Shown here in pieces: positions 7,899 through 16,288 of a stretch of 64,000 nt of DNA. The stretch spans positions 1-64,000 of the forward strand of contig JAZNBV010000078.1 in NCBI GenBank assembly GCA_045587205.1. The letters run 5' to 3'. The stretch is from SIG78 sp045587205 (GTDB lineage Bacteria; Verrucomicrobiota; Lentisphaeria; Victivallales; Victivallaceae). The stretch's first letter is position 1; every line of letters begins with the position of its first letter. The position numbers and the translations under genes are program-made. The notes beneath the pieces were generated by a model. It had not been told where the DNA came from. It was given only the letters and a program-made list of their open reading frames with translations, and ran no database searches.

Positions 7899-8384
7899 AT
7901 GAAGAACACAGAAATGACAAACAACAGCACCGCCGCCGTCCGCAGTACTGTTACCAGCGATACTCCGTCGGAATTGGGCGTTATCAAGATCCACGACAAT
8001 GTGCTTGCCTCTCTGGTCAGCCGCGCCGTTCTGGGCGTGGAAGGCGTTTCCCGTCTCGCCGGCAGTGTTATAATGGATAACCTTGCCGGAATGGTCGGCA
8101 GCCATTCCCGCGCCATTGAGATCATCAAAGATGGCGACGATAAGTTGAAGCTGATCGTTAAAGTCAACATTCTGTACGGCACTGTGATCCCCTCTGTAGC
8201 AGTGGAGATCCAGCGTCAGGTCATTGAACAGGTGGAAAGCGCCGCCGGTGTGACCGTTGCCGCCGTGGATGTGGTGGTTCAGCAGCTGGATGAAGAGATC
8301 GAAGAAAGTGAAGATGACGATATTGCCGCCGCCGCAATCAGCGCCGGCAATGCCGCAATGGCAGGTATGCCCACTATGGGCTGA
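7899..8384 (+). CDS. Asp23/Gls24 family envelope stress protein
   Basis: A 161-residue Asp23/Gls24 (DUF322) family member. After a Thr/Ser/Asn-rich N-terminus come GVIKIHDNVLASLVSRAV, GVEGVSRLAG and a central region with VKVNILYGTVIPSVAVEIQRQV, the typical signature. The C-terminal tail is acidic and then Ala/Gly-rich. The start is the ATG at 7899, because AGGAGG stands at 7887-7892. In Firmicutes, Asp23 proteins form a layer under the membrane held by AmaP, and the next gene here looks like such an anchor. The exact role is unknown. Confidence 0.88.
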   Translation: MKNTEMTNNSTAAVRSTVTSDTPSELGVIKIHDNVLASLVSRAVLGVEGVSRLAGSVIMDNLAGMVGSHSRAIEIIKDGDDKLKLIVKVNILYGTVIPSVAVEIQRQVIEQVESAAGVTVAAVDVVVQQLDEEIEESEDDDIAAAAISAGNAAMAGMPTMG

Positions 8385-8426
8385 AGTCAGTGCAGGATCA
8401 GGCAGAATATTGAAAGGTGATTGAAA

Positions 8427-8963
8427 ATGGAAAAATTTTACAACTGGTTGGAAAAAATGGCAGTCAATTTGCCGGGTGATACGGAGTTTGAACGCGGTTT
8501 TTACACCGCATTGCTGTTGGCAGCCGCAGTGTTTTTTCTGCTTTTCGTACTTTGCCTGATTCTTAAACTGATTTTCCGCAAACCGGCAATACCGGGTGTG
8601 ACATTGGAACGGGAAGATGGTAATATATTCATTTCCCGCAACGCAATATTCACTGCTGTGTGCCGGCTTGAATATGAATTTCCTGAATTGGAAATTCTCA
8701 AGGTGGCAATGACGCGCAACCGCCGCCGGGAGCTCGGCTTGAATGTAACGGTGTTGTTTGATGAACGCGACAATGCCTTTGATGCGGTTGCCGGATCGTT
8801 CAAACAGCGGGTTTTTGCAATGCTGAACAAATCTTTCGGGATCGATTCAGTCAAGAGTGTGGCGATCAATCTGGCAAAGATACCTGCCGTGAAAGATGTC
8901 GATGAGGATGACAGCAGTAAAAATGTGCCGCCCGTATCAAACACGTTTACTCCTGGCGTCTGA
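8427..8963 (+). CDS. Membrane-anchored Asp23-partner (AmaP-like) protein
   Basis: A 178-residue protein with one strong membrane helix (about residues 28-50). A cytoplasmic domain follows with GNIFISRNAIFTAVCRLEYE and a valine-rich strand pattern resembling AmaP and Asp23 proteins. AmaP normally has two membrane helices; only one hydrophobic segment is convincing here. The ATG at 8427 is preceded by AAAGGTG. The pairing with the upstream Asp23 gene and the domain pattern are the basis of the call. The protein is otherwise uncharacterised, and its 3' end overlaps the maf gene. Confidence 0.6.
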   Translation: MEKFYNWLEKMAVNLPGDTEFERGFYTALLLAAAVFFLLFVLCLILKLIFRKPAIPGVTLEREDGNIFISRNAIFTAVCRLEYEFPELEILKVAMTRNRRRELGLNVTVLFDERDNAFDAVAGSFKQRVFAMLNKSFGIDSVKSVAINLAKIPAVKDVDEDDSSKNVPPVSNTFTPGV

Positions 8964-9555
8964 ATCGCCGCGGCGGCGCGCGCTGCTGGCGGGATTGGTA
9001 AAAGAGTTTACAGTTGAGGCTTCTGCAGTTGAAGAAATTGCAGAAGCTTCAGATATGTCTCTATTGGAGATTGCCGCAGCGAATGCCGCCGCCAAGGCTG
9101 ATGCTGTGGCGCAGAAAAACCCCGCAGATTGGGTGCTGGGGGCAGATACCGTGGTGGTGCTGGATAATAAAGTGTACGGTAAACCGCGCAATACTAATGA
9201 GGCGCGGGAGTTTCTGATGAAATTTTCCAACAGAACTCACGAAGTGGTCACCGCGGTTGCGTTGCGGAATATTGAACGCAATGTCAAAGATGATTTTGCG
9301 TCAGTATCGCAAGTAAAATTCCGCAAATTGGATGCGGAAACGGTCGAAAAGTATCTGGCACTGGTTCCGGTGTTGGATAAAGCCGGAGCATACGGCATAC
9401 AGGATCACGGCGATATGCTGGTGGATTCTGTTGAAGGCGAAATAGAAAATATTATCGGATTGCCGGTCAAAGCTCTTGCAGAGCATTTCAAACAACTGGA
9501 TGTCGGCAGCGATATTGTAATAAAGCAGTGGAGTTTTGATCAGGATGAAAGTTAA
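8923..9555 (+). CDS. maf: Maf-like nucleoside triphosphate pyrophosphatase
   Basis: Hydrolyses non-canonical or modified NTPs to NMP and PPi (house-cleaning dTTP/UTP pyrophosphatase family). Diagnostic motifs are LLLASESPRRRALL near the N-terminus, DWVLGADTVVVLD, GKPRN and KAGAYGIQDHG. The latter matches the YxIQG substrate loop, with Asp in place of the usual Gly. With the ATG at 8923 it is 210 residues and overlaps the AmaP-like gene by 41 bp. An in-frame ATG at 8896 would lengthen it by nine residues. The overlap suggests translational coupling. Confidence 0.93.
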   Translation: MCRPYQTRLLLASESPRRRALLAGLVKEFTVEASAVEEIAEASDMSLLEIAAANAAAKADAVAQKNPADWVLGADTVVVLDNKVYGKPRNTNEAREFLMKFSNRTHEVVTAVALRNIERNVKDDFASVSQVKFRKLDAETVEKYLALVPVLDKAGAYGIQDHGDMLVDSVEGEIENIIGLPVKALAEHFKQLDVGSDIVIKQWSFDQDES

Positions 9556-10018
9556 GTTGATCCAGTCAGTCAAGTTCAAAAAGGACTATATGATGGGGCT
9601 GGCTTTTTTGCTCTTTTTTCTGATAGTAGCATCGGAACTGGTGCTGATAGCCTGGCTGCCGTGGCACGTAAAAGTCGATGGTATGTGGGCGCGTCAGGTT
9701 GCCAGGCTGGAGGTGATCGAACGGTTTGACCTTACCCGCGGCAGAGCACGGAGTATGTCGGAAAAACTGCCCAAACCGGCCGGTGCCGAGGCAATGCTGA
9801 TCTGCCGCAGTCTGGATCGCGCGGCGGCTTATATGCACAAAAACGGCAAGGATATGGAGCCCGGTCAATGTCAGATGTTTATGGATATACTCAATCGGGA
9901 ATATTCGCATTTGAGCGTGATCGGAGCCAATAAACCATACTCCCGCAGTGTGGAATTGGATAAGAAAAAGTATCTTGATTCATTGCGCGGTATAAAAGAA
10001 AAGCGCAAAAAAAAATAA
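9545..10018 (+). CDS. Hypothetical single-span membrane protein
   Basis: A 157-residue protein that I do not recognise. It starts at the ATG at 9545 inside the last codons of maf (11-bp overlap), which suggests coupling. A basic N-terminus precedes one hydrophobic helix (about residues 18-38). The rest is soluble and Arg/Lys-rich, ending GIKEKRKKK. By the positive-inside rule the short N-terminus is cytoplasmic and the remainder may be periplasmic. It lies between maf and the Kdo genes, so a role in envelope maintenance is possible but unsupported. Confidence 0.7.
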   Translation: MKVKLIQSVKFKKDYMMGLAFLLFFLIVASELVLIAWLPWHVKVDGMWARQVARLEVIERFDLTRGRARSMSEKLPKPAGAEAMLICRSLDRAAAYMHKNGKDMEPGQCQMFMDILNREYSHLSVIGANKPYSRSVELDKKKYLDSLRGIKEKRKKK

Positions 10019-10028
10019 AAAACAGTGA

Positions 10029-10062
10029 TTGATCCGTATATATTGTTGTACGGGTCAATTTT
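10029..10062 (+). terminator. Possible weak terminator before kdsB
   Basis: TTGATCCGTA (10029-10038) pairs with TACGGGTCAA (10049-10058), one G-T pair, around a 10-nt loop. It is followed by TTTTAC. The T-run is short, so it may only attenuate. Confidence 0.45.
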
Positions 10063-10087
10063 ACATTAAAAAAGAGGTGATTTATTT

Positions 10088-10831
10088 ATGTCTGAACTCC
10101 GCACAGCAGTAGTTATTCCTGCCCGATATGGCAGTTCCCGTTTTCCCGGCAAGGTTCTGGCACAGCTGGCCGGCAAGCCGATGATCCAGCACGTTTATGA
10201 GCGCGCGGTGGTCAGCAAGGCGGATATGTGTCTGATTGCCACTGATGATCAGCGGGTGGTGGATGCCTGCGCCGCTTTCGGCGCCAAAGCAATTATGACC
10301 GACCCTGAACTTCCCTCCGGCAGTGACCGCATTGCCGCGGCACTCAAAGGAATCGACGCGGATATCGTTATCAACGTGCAGGGCGATGAACCGCTGCTGC
10401 CGACCGAAGCGATCAATGCACTGATCGACCGGATGACCGCCGCTGATCGTCCTGATATGGCTACGGTCGGCGTGGAAGGCTCGCGAGAAGAGTTGGACAA
10501 TCCGAATAAAGTAAAACTCGTAAAGAGCAATTCGGGCAAAGCACTCTATTTCAGCCGTTCGATGATACCGTTTCTGCGTACCGGCGGGGAAGATATGCCC
10601 GTCTATCTGCACTGGGGTATTTACGCATACAAGCGTGAAGTGCTGGAGCGTTTTGTATCATTGCCGGCGGGTAAATTGGAAAATTGCGAAAAACTTGAAC
10701 AGCTCCGGGCGCTGGAAAATGATATATCCATTCAGGTATTGATAACCAATCTGGAAAGCGTCGGTGTGGATACTCCGGAGGATCTGGTGCGTGCCGAAGC
10801 CAAACTTATGGAAAAAATGAAGAATCTTTGA
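10088..10831 (+). CDS. kdsB: 3-deoxy-manno-octulosonate cytidylyltransferase
   Basis: Activates Kdo to CMP-Kdo for lipid A/LPS core synthesis. The 247 residues match the family length. Motifs include VIPARYGSSRFPGKVL at the N-terminus (nucleotide-binding), MIQHVYERA, ATDDQRV and VQGDEPLL. The C-terminal part contains HWGIYAYKREVL and VDTPEDL. The start at 10088 is supported by AGAGGTGA eleven bases upstream. It begins the kdsB-kdsA-kdsC-lpt run, which shows that the organism makes Kdo-containing lipopolysaccharide. Confidence 0.97.
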   Translation: MSELRTAVVIPARYGSSRFPGKVLAQLAGKPMIQHVYERAVVSKADMCLIATDDQRVVDACAAFGAKAIMTDPELPSGSDRIAAALKGIDADIVINVQGDEPLLPTEAINALIDRMTAADRPDMATVGVEGSREELDNPNKVKLVKSNSGKALYFSRSMIPFLRTGGEDMPVYLHWGIYAYKREVLERFVSLPAGKLENCEKLEQLRALENDISIQVLITNLESVGVDTPEDLVRAEAKLMEKMKNL

Positions 10832-10839
10832 GGTGGAAA

Positions 10840-11658
10840 ATGAGTATTGTAAAAGTTACAGATAATGTGATCATCGGCGATAAAAGACTGGTTTTGCTGG
10901 GCGGACCCTGTATGGCTGAAAGTCAGGAAGTGTGTCTGGAAACGGCAGATTTTTTGAGCAAACTCTGCGCCAAACTGGATATCGGGTATGTTTTCAAAGC
11001 CTCTTATGACAAAGCCAACCGTTCCGCAGCCGGTTCGGTTCGCGGTCCCGGTATGGAAAAAGGTCTGGAATTTCTTGCCGAAGTCAAAAAGCGTTATAAT
11101 GTGCCGGTGGTGACCGATGTGCACGAAACTGTGGAAGTCGAAAAAGCCGCACAGGTAGCTGATATATTGCAGATCCCGGCATTTCTCTGCCGTCAGACCG
11201 ATCTTCTGCAGGCTGCCGGCCGTACCGGCAAAGTGATAAATATCAAAAAAGGCCAGTTTATGGCGCCTGAAGATATGAAGGGCGCAGTGGATAAAGTGCG
11301 CGCTGTTGGTAACGACAAGGTTATGCTTACGGAGCGCGGCAGCAGTTTCGGTTATCACAATCTGGTGGTTGATATGCGCAGTTTCCCGACAATGCGCAGT
11401 TTCGGCGTGCCGGTTGTGTTTGATGCCACGCACTCTGTGCAGCTGCCCGGCGGACTTGGCAATGCTTCCGGCGGTCAGCGCGAATTTATCCAGCCGCTGG
11501 CGCGGGCGGCGGCGGCAATCGGGATCGATGCGCTGTTCTGCGAAGTGCATCCCAATCCTTCTAAAGCATTTTCGGATGGACCTAATTCACTGGATTTTGA
11601 ACTGGCGGAAAAGGTTCTTACCGAGGTGAAAATGATTTTTGATCTGGTAAACCGGTAA
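10840..11658 (+). CDS. kdsA: 2-dehydro-3-deoxyphosphooctonate aldolase (Kdo-8-P synthase)
   Basis: Condenses arabinose-5-phosphate and phosphoenolpyruvate to Kdo-8-phosphate. The 272-residue TIM-barrel protein has LLGGPCMAES, FKASYDKANRS, VTDVHE, QIPAFLCRQTDLL and FDATHSVQLPG, all typical of KdsA. The ATG at 10840 is preceded by GAGGTGG spanning the kdsB stop, so the two are tightly coupled. The metal-dependence class cannot be settled from what I can see. Confidence 0.97.
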   Translation: MSIVKVTDNVIIGDKRLVLLGGPCMAESQEVCLETADFLSKLCAKLDIGYVFKASYDKANRSAAGSVRGPGMEKGLEFLAEVKKRYNVPVVTDVHETVEVEKAAQVADILQIPAFLCRQTDLLQAAGRTGKVINIKKGQFMAPEDMKGAVDKVRAVGNDKVMLTERGSSFGYHNLVVDMRSFPTMRSFGVPVVFDATHSVQLPGGLGNASGGQREFIQPLARAAAAIGIDALFCEVHPNPSKAFSDGPNSLDFELAEKVLTEVKMIFDLVNR

Positions 11659-11677
11659 CCGCAGTGAAATATTGAGT

Positions 11678-12223
11678 ATGAAAAATATTGCAAAAGAGCG
11701 TTGGTGCAAGATCCGTGCCATAGTGCTGGATGTGGACGGCATTCTTACTGACGGCAGAATCGGTTACGGAACCGGTTCGCCGGAGGAGATCAAATATTTC
11801 CACGTGCGCGACGGTCAGGGGATAAAATTGGCAATGCGTGCCGGTATCAAGGTAGGGATCCTTTCCGGCAGACAGAGCGCCGCTAATGCCCGCCGCGCCG
11901 CTGAACTGGGTTTTGATTTTGTTTACGAAAATAAAAAAGACAAGTTGAGCGCGTTCAAGGAACTGCTTGCCGAACAGGGGCTGCAGGCCGGAGAGTGTCT
12001 TTATATGGGCGATGATACTGTGGATCTGCCGGTGATGCGCCTGGCGGGGATCGCGGCAACGGTGGCGGATGCCCCCTGCTATATGGATGTGGCGGCGGAT
12101 TTCCGTACACAGCACAACGGCGGTTGCGGAGCTGTGCGCGAAGTAACTGATTACTTGCTTATGCAAAACGGTAAATGGCGCGATGTTATGAGCCGTTACG
12201 GACTTGAGGATTATAAATTTTAA
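11678..12223 (+). CDS. kdsC: 3-deoxy-D-manno-octulosonate 8-phosphate phosphatase
   Basis: HAD-superfamily phosphatase that removes phosphate from Kdo-8-P. The 181-residue protein carries HAD motif I as VLDVDGILTDGRI (nucleophile in DVDG), motif II within GILSGRQS and the metal-binding GDDTVDLPVM. This is the cap-less KdsC type and a normal length. The start is taken as the ATG at 11678; the in-frame TTG at 11672 is less likely. Its stop codon overlaps the start of the next gene (TAATG), so the LPS-transport gene is translationally coupled. Confidence 0.95.
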   Translation: MKNIAKERWCKIRAIVLDVDGILTDGRIGYGTGSPEEIKYFHVRDGQGIKLAMRAGIKVGILSGRQSAANARRAAELGFDFVYENKKDKLSAFKELLAEQGLQAGECLYMGDDTVDLPVMRLAGIAATVADAPCYMDVAADFRTQHNGGCGAVREVTDYLLMQNGKWRDVMSRYGLEDYKF

Positions 12224-14649
12224 TGAAAATTTCAGGGAAAATTCTGTTGGCAGCAGTATTGCTTGCAGCAGTGGCGGATACGGTGTCGGCTGCGCGCAAT
12301 ATGAAGGCGTTCAGCAATGTACGCACCGGTATGGCGCGGATGCCGTTCTATAAGAACGATCAGCTGGAGTATTATATGCGCAGCCAGTCGATGACTATGC
12401 GCGGCAAATTGATGGATACTGTCTGGCCGATGATCGATTCCATTCGCGACGGTGTGGCATTGGAAATGATCGCCAAATCAGATAATTCCCGTGAAATATA
12501 TGCACTCTATTCGCCGCTGGATGTGGTAACTGAATTCTGGAGCAAACGCGCTTACAGTGATGGTATGGCAATCAGCGAAAGCGGTGTTTTTGATCAGGCA
12601 CAGCGCACTGCCAACGGCACCGGCAAGGTGTTTCTGCGTTCGCCGGGTATGGATTTGAACGGCGTGGGTTTTTCGGCAGATTTCAATAATAATACGATCA
12701 AAGTAAACAGCAATGTTGAAATCGTTTTGCGCAATAGCGGGAGCAGTTCGCCGATCGCGGCGCTGGGTACAGACGGCAGTAAAAAGAGTTCGCAGAGTAA
12801 AGAAAAAAAGGTTACAGTCACGCGGGCGTACTGCGATGAACTCTATATAAACAGCAAACTCAATACCGTTACTCTGGTCGGCAATGTGCGGATTTTTGAT
12901 GAAGCCGGAACCATAACCTGCGAAAAACTGGAACTCGGTTTTGCCGGCAGCAAAGATAAAGACAGCAAAAGCAGCAGTTCAGTTTCCGGCACCGGCAAGA
13001 AACTGAAGAACGCCCGCTTTATCGGCAAGGTGCACGCAGTGCGGAAACCTGATGCCGGAGAGACTTCCGGTGGTGAACAGTACGCCGATGCCGATCTGAT
13101 GATTTACAATGCGGCTGATGATACATTGGAACTGACCGGTTCGCGCCCCCGCCTGACCCGCGGGAGCGATATTGCTGAAGCGGAACGCATCGTAATGATG
13201 CCCGATAAGAAGATAATCCGCTTTTTTGATAAATGTTTCTTCAAGTTCCGCAACAAGGGCAGAGATTCTGCCGGTAAGCCGGCGCAGTTTGATCTGGTTT
13301 ATGCGGATTATGCCGATTGGAACCACCCCGAAAATCTGATCAGATTGATCGGACACGCCAGACTTGTTTCTCCGGCAGAAAAAGCTGAATTGCTTGCCGA
13401 CCGCGTGGAAATTACTCTGGCGGGCAGTGCTAAAAACAATAACAGCTCGATCGCGGGTGGTTCGCGACCCCAAAAGGCGGTGGCATCCGGCAATGTGCGG
13501 ATACGGCGCGACAACGGCAGTATAAAAGAGCGGGTCAATGCCGGAAGAATGACCTATATTGCTGAAAATGAACATATTGTTCTGGAGCAGAAACCTGTTG
13601 TTCAGCGCGGCGGCGATCTGATTAAAGGCGGCGAAATAACCCATTACCTCAAGCAGGAACGGACGGTCGTCAGGCGTTCAAGCCATATATTGCTTTCGGG
13701 CGCGACGGTGGGGAAAAACAATCTGACCGGAGCGCAGGATAAAAAGCCGGATGCAGCTTCGCCGGTGACGGTGGATTCGCAGAGTTCTGATTTGAATATG
13801 GGGAAGAATCAATTGATCTTTACCGGCAATGTCCGGGTCAGCGGCAGAGGTATGAAACTTGACAGCGATAAACTGGATATTTTCCTGAAAGATGCCGGCA
13901 ATGTTTCCGGTAAAAAGTCTGCCGATGCGGCGGATGTTCAGCAGAATAAAAAACCGGTTCGCGCGCTGGCAACAGGCAATGTCCACGCCGAAGATGCTGC
14001 CGGCATACTGGAAAGCGGGGTGCTGGATATGTACTTCGGTGAACAGCTCACCCCCGGCAAAACCGAAGTGGAAAAGATCATTGCTGAAAAGAAAGTGCAT
14101 ATCGAAAGCAAGCCCGATACGGATAAAAAATCCAATGGCAATACTCTGCTGGGCAAATCCGGTGACGGTACAACTTCGCTGGATGCGGAACGCGGCGTAA
14201 TGGATATGATCAAAGATCAGGCGGATTTCTATGATAATGTGGTGGTCAGCGATACTGCCGTAAAATTGAATTGCGAGCATTTGAACATAATTGCGCACAA
14301 AACCGCCGATGTCATACCCACAATGGCAAGTTTCAAGGCACAGGATGAATTTCCTGACCGGTTGGCGGTGGGTGAGGGGCGCGAACTTATGCAGGTAAAC
14401 GCATATAAAAAGGTCAATATCAGCCGCACTCTGCCTTCCGGTGAAGTTCAGAAAGTTCGCGGCGATCAGGCGGTTTACACTGTTAAAAAACGCCGGGTGG
14501 AAATGACTTGCCAGCCGCCCAAACGGCCGCAGGCGCTGACCGCCGACAGCGGAATGGTCGGCGATAAGATAATTATGGAACTGGATACAGAAGATATTGT
14601 CGTTGAAAGTGGTGACGCGTTGACAAAAATGAATGATTCCGGATTCTGA
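12223..14649 (+). CDS. Very large LptA/OstA-like LPS-transport protein (possible LptC-LptA fusion)
   Basis: An 808-residue exported protein. A signal peptide covers residues 1-23, ending TVSA. The remainder is a chain of LptA-type strand repeats, each with a G-N-V-R or similar turn. Examples are LVGNVRIFDEAG (about 218), LIGHARLVSPAE (about 373), ASGNVRIRRDNG (about 420), FTGNVRVSGRGM (about 534), ATGNVHAEDAAG (about 584) and YDNVVVSDTA (about 669). LptA normally has about 185 residues. The gene lies exactly where lptC-lptA sit in other bacteria, between kdsC and lptB, so it probably forms the periplasmic LPS bridge. The N-terminal 200 residues could stand in for LptC, which is inference. Confidence 0.8.
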   Translation: MKISGKILLAAVLLAAVADTVSAARNMKAFSNVRTGMARMPFYKNDQLEYYMRSQSMTMRGKLMDTVWPMIDSIRDGVALEMIAKSDNSREIYALYSPLDVVTEFWSKRAYSDGMAISESGVFDQAQRTANGTGKVFLRSPGMDLNGVGFSADFNNNTIKVNSNVEIVLRNSGSSSPIAALGTDGSKKSSQSKEKKVTVTRAYCDELYINSKLNTVTLVGNVRIFDEAGTITCEKLELGFAGSKDKDSKSSSSVSGTGKKLKNARFIGKVHAVRKPDAGETSGGEQYADADLMIYNAADDTLELTGSRPRLTRGSDIAEAERIVMMPDKKIIRFFDKCFFKFRNKGRDSAGKPAQFDLVYADYADWNHPENLIRLIGHARLVSPAEKAELLADRVEITLAGSAKNNNSSIAGGSRPQKAVASGNVRIRRDNGSIKERVNAGRMTYIAENEHIVLEQKPVVQRGGDLIKGGEITHYLKQERTVVRRSSHILLSGATVGKNNLTGAQDKKPDAASPVTVDSQSSDLNMGKNQLIFTGNVRVSGRGMKLDSDKLDIFLKDAGNVSGKKSADAADVQQNKKPVRALATGNVHAEDAAGILESGVLDMYFGEQLTPGKTEVEKIIAEKKVHIESKPDTDKKSNGNTLLGKSGDGTTSLDAERGVMDMIKDQADFYDNVVVSDTAVKLNCEHLNIIAHKTADVIPTMASFKAQDEFPDRLAVGEGRELMQVNAYKKVNISRTLPSGEVQKVRGDQAVYTVKKRRVEMTCQPPKRPQALTADSGMVGDKIIMELDTEDIVVESGDALTKMNDSGF

Positions 14650-14673
14650 AGTTGCAGAAAATTGCAGAAAAAA

Positions 14674-14703
14674 TTGGAATTTTGAACAAGAAAAGTGTAT
14701 ATT
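14674..14703 (+). promoter_or_regulatory. Promoter of lptB
   Basis: TTGGAA at 14674-14679 and TATATT at 14698-14703, 18 bp apart, 33 bp before the lptB ATG. lptB can therefore be expressed independently of the kds operon. Confidence 0.55.
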
Positions 14704-14735
14704 GCCACTTGTAATATAAAATCAGGGATAAAAAA

Positions 14736-15500
14736 ATGGACAGTGCAGAAAATAATGCCGCCGCTGTTGAAAACGGTGAATTGCTTATACAGGCAGATAA
14801 TCTGGTGAAAAGTTACCGCGGCCGCTGTGTGGTAAAAGGGGTTTCCCTGAACGTGCACGCCGGCGAAGTAGTTGGTTTGCTGGGCCCCAACGGTGCCGGT
14901 AAAACGACCAGTTTTTATATGGTAATGGGGTTGGTCAAGCCTGACAGCGGGATGTTGAGTTTCCGCAAACACGATATAACACACGTGCCGATGTATCAGC
15001 GTTCGCGTATGGGAATGGGGTATCTGGCACAGGAACCGTCGATCTTCCGCAAACTTACGGTGGAAGAAAATATTATGGCTATATTGGAAACGCTTGCCAT
15101 CAGCCGTCAGGAACGCAAGGACCGCTGTGAACAATTGCTGGAGGACTTGAGTCTTACCCGTTTGGCAAAGCAGAAGGCTATGACCCTTTCCGGCGGGGAG
15201 CGCCGCCGTCTGGAGATCACGCGGGCAATGGTGACCAATCCGTCGTTTCTGATGCTGGACGAACCGTTCAGCGGTGTGGACCCCAAAGCGGTTTATGAAG
15301 TGCAGCAGATTATAAAAAAGCTGCAGCAGCGCAATATGGGTATATTGATTACCGACCACAATGTGCGTGAAACGCTTTCGGTGGTTGACCGGGCGTATCT
15401 TATGGTGCACGGCGAGGTTATGCTGGAAGGCTCCAGCGATTATCTTGTCAACAGCGAAGAAGCGCGGGAAGTCTATCTGGGCCCCAGTTTTGCTATGTGA
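14736..15500 (+). CDS. lptB: LPS export ABC transporter ATP-binding protein
   Basis: ATPase of the LptB2FG complex, which extracts LPS from the inner membrane and pushes it along the periplasmic bridge. The 254 residues contain Walker A LLGPNGAGKTTS, a Q-loop region with YLAQEPSIFRKLTVEENI (the hallmark of LptB), signature LSGGERRRLEI, Walker B FLMLDEPFSGVDP and the switch His in ITDHNVRET. It follows the large LptA-like gene by 86 bp with its own promoter. The permease genes lptF/lptG are not in the window. Confidence 0.97.
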   Translation: MDSAENNAAAVENGELLIQADNLVKSYRGRCVVKGVSLNVHAGEVVGLLGPNGAGKTTSFYMVMGLVKPDSGMLSFRKHDITHVPMYQRSRMGMGYLAQEPSIFRKLTVEENIMAILETLAISRQERKDRCEQLLEDLSLTRLAKQKAMTLSGGERRRLEITRAMVTNPSFLMLDEPFSGVDPKAVYEVQQIIKKLQQRNMGILITDHNVRETLSVVDRAYLMVHGEVMLEGSSDYLVNSEEAREVYLGPSFAM

Positions 15501-15505
15501 TAAAA

Positions 15506-15570
15506 CAGCAGAAGATTTCTGCTGTACACAGTTCTCCGGTTGCAGAAATACAACCGGGTTCTATTTTTTT
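15506..15570 (+). terminator. Double-hairpin terminator after lptB
   Basis: CAGCAGAA (15506-15513) pairs with TTCTGCTG (15517-15524). A second stem, CCGGTTG (15536-15542) with CAACCGG (15551-15557), is followed by a T-run ending at 15570. Confidence 0.75.
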
Positions 15571-15610
15571 GAGTTATAAAAAAAATATAATATTTATGGA
15601 GAATTGATTG

Positions 15611-16276
15611 ATGAGCAAGGAAGAAAAAGCCAAAGCCTCTGAAGCTGCTGCCGAAACTGCCGCAGCTGAAACTGCCGCTGAAGAAAAAGCCGCGGCAAAT
15701 GAAAGTTGGACAGATGCTCCGGAAGTTGAAAATGAAACTGCCGCAGCCGAAAATGCAGAAGAAAAAGTTGCACTCTCTCCGGAAGCCGTGCTGGAGGCAC
15801 AGGTTGCTGAATTGAAGGATCAGCTGCTGCGTAAAGAGGCTGATTTTCAGAATTACCGCAAACGTATGTCGCGCGAAGTAAGTGATGCGCGCCGGCTCGG
15901 TCTGGTGGAGACCATTACTCCCTTTCTGCAGGTATTCGACCTCTTTGATATGGCAATGAAAGCCGCCGAAAAAAGCGATAATGTTGCCGCTCTCAAACAA
16001 GGTCTGGAAATGATTCTTGCCCAGTACGGCAAAACTATTGATGAATTGGGTGTGCAGAAGTTCGATGCCGTGGGCAGCACATTCGATCCGTTGTGGCACG
16101 ATGCTGTGGCGTATGAAAATTCTGAAGATGCTGCGGAAGGCGTCATTATCAAGCAGTGGAGCTGCGGCTATAAAATGGGCGACCGTCTGCTGCGTCCGGC
16201 ACGGGTGATCGTTTCCAGCGGCAAGGCGGCGCCGGCGGAAGAAACTGTTCCGGAAGAAGAAAAAAAGGAACAGTAA
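15611..16276 (+). CDS. grpE: Nucleotide exchange factor GrpE
   Basis: Exchanges ADP for ATP on DnaK. The 221-residue protein has an Ala/Glu-rich, probably disordered or coiled N-terminus (to about 70). The GrpE coiled coil follows (EAQVAELKDQLLRKEADFQN, then YRKRMSREV), and then the C-terminal beta domain with the diagnostic GAVIIKQW-like sequence EGVIIKQWSCGYKMGDRLLRP. Start is the ATG at 15611, preceded by GGAG. It lies 12 bp before dnaJ. dnaK is not in the window, and no CIRCE operator is visible upstream. Confidence 0.96.
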   Translation: MSKEEKAKASEAAAETAAAETAAEEKAAANESWTDAPEVENETAAAENAEEKVALSPEAVLEAQVAELKDQLLRKEADFQNYRKRMSREVSDARRLGLVETITPFLQVFDLFDMAMKAAEKSDNVAALKQGLEMILAQYGKTIDELGVQKFDAVGSTFDPLWHDAVAYENSEDAAEGVIIKQWSCGYKMGDRLLRPARVIVSSGKAAPAEETVPEEEKKEQ

Positions 16277-16288
16277 GGAGTTGTTGTA

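Noticed and set aside
15571..15610. CIRCE operator before grpE
   Set aside because: No TTAGCACTC-N9-GAGTGCTAA inverted repeat is present; only AT-rich sequence is seen.
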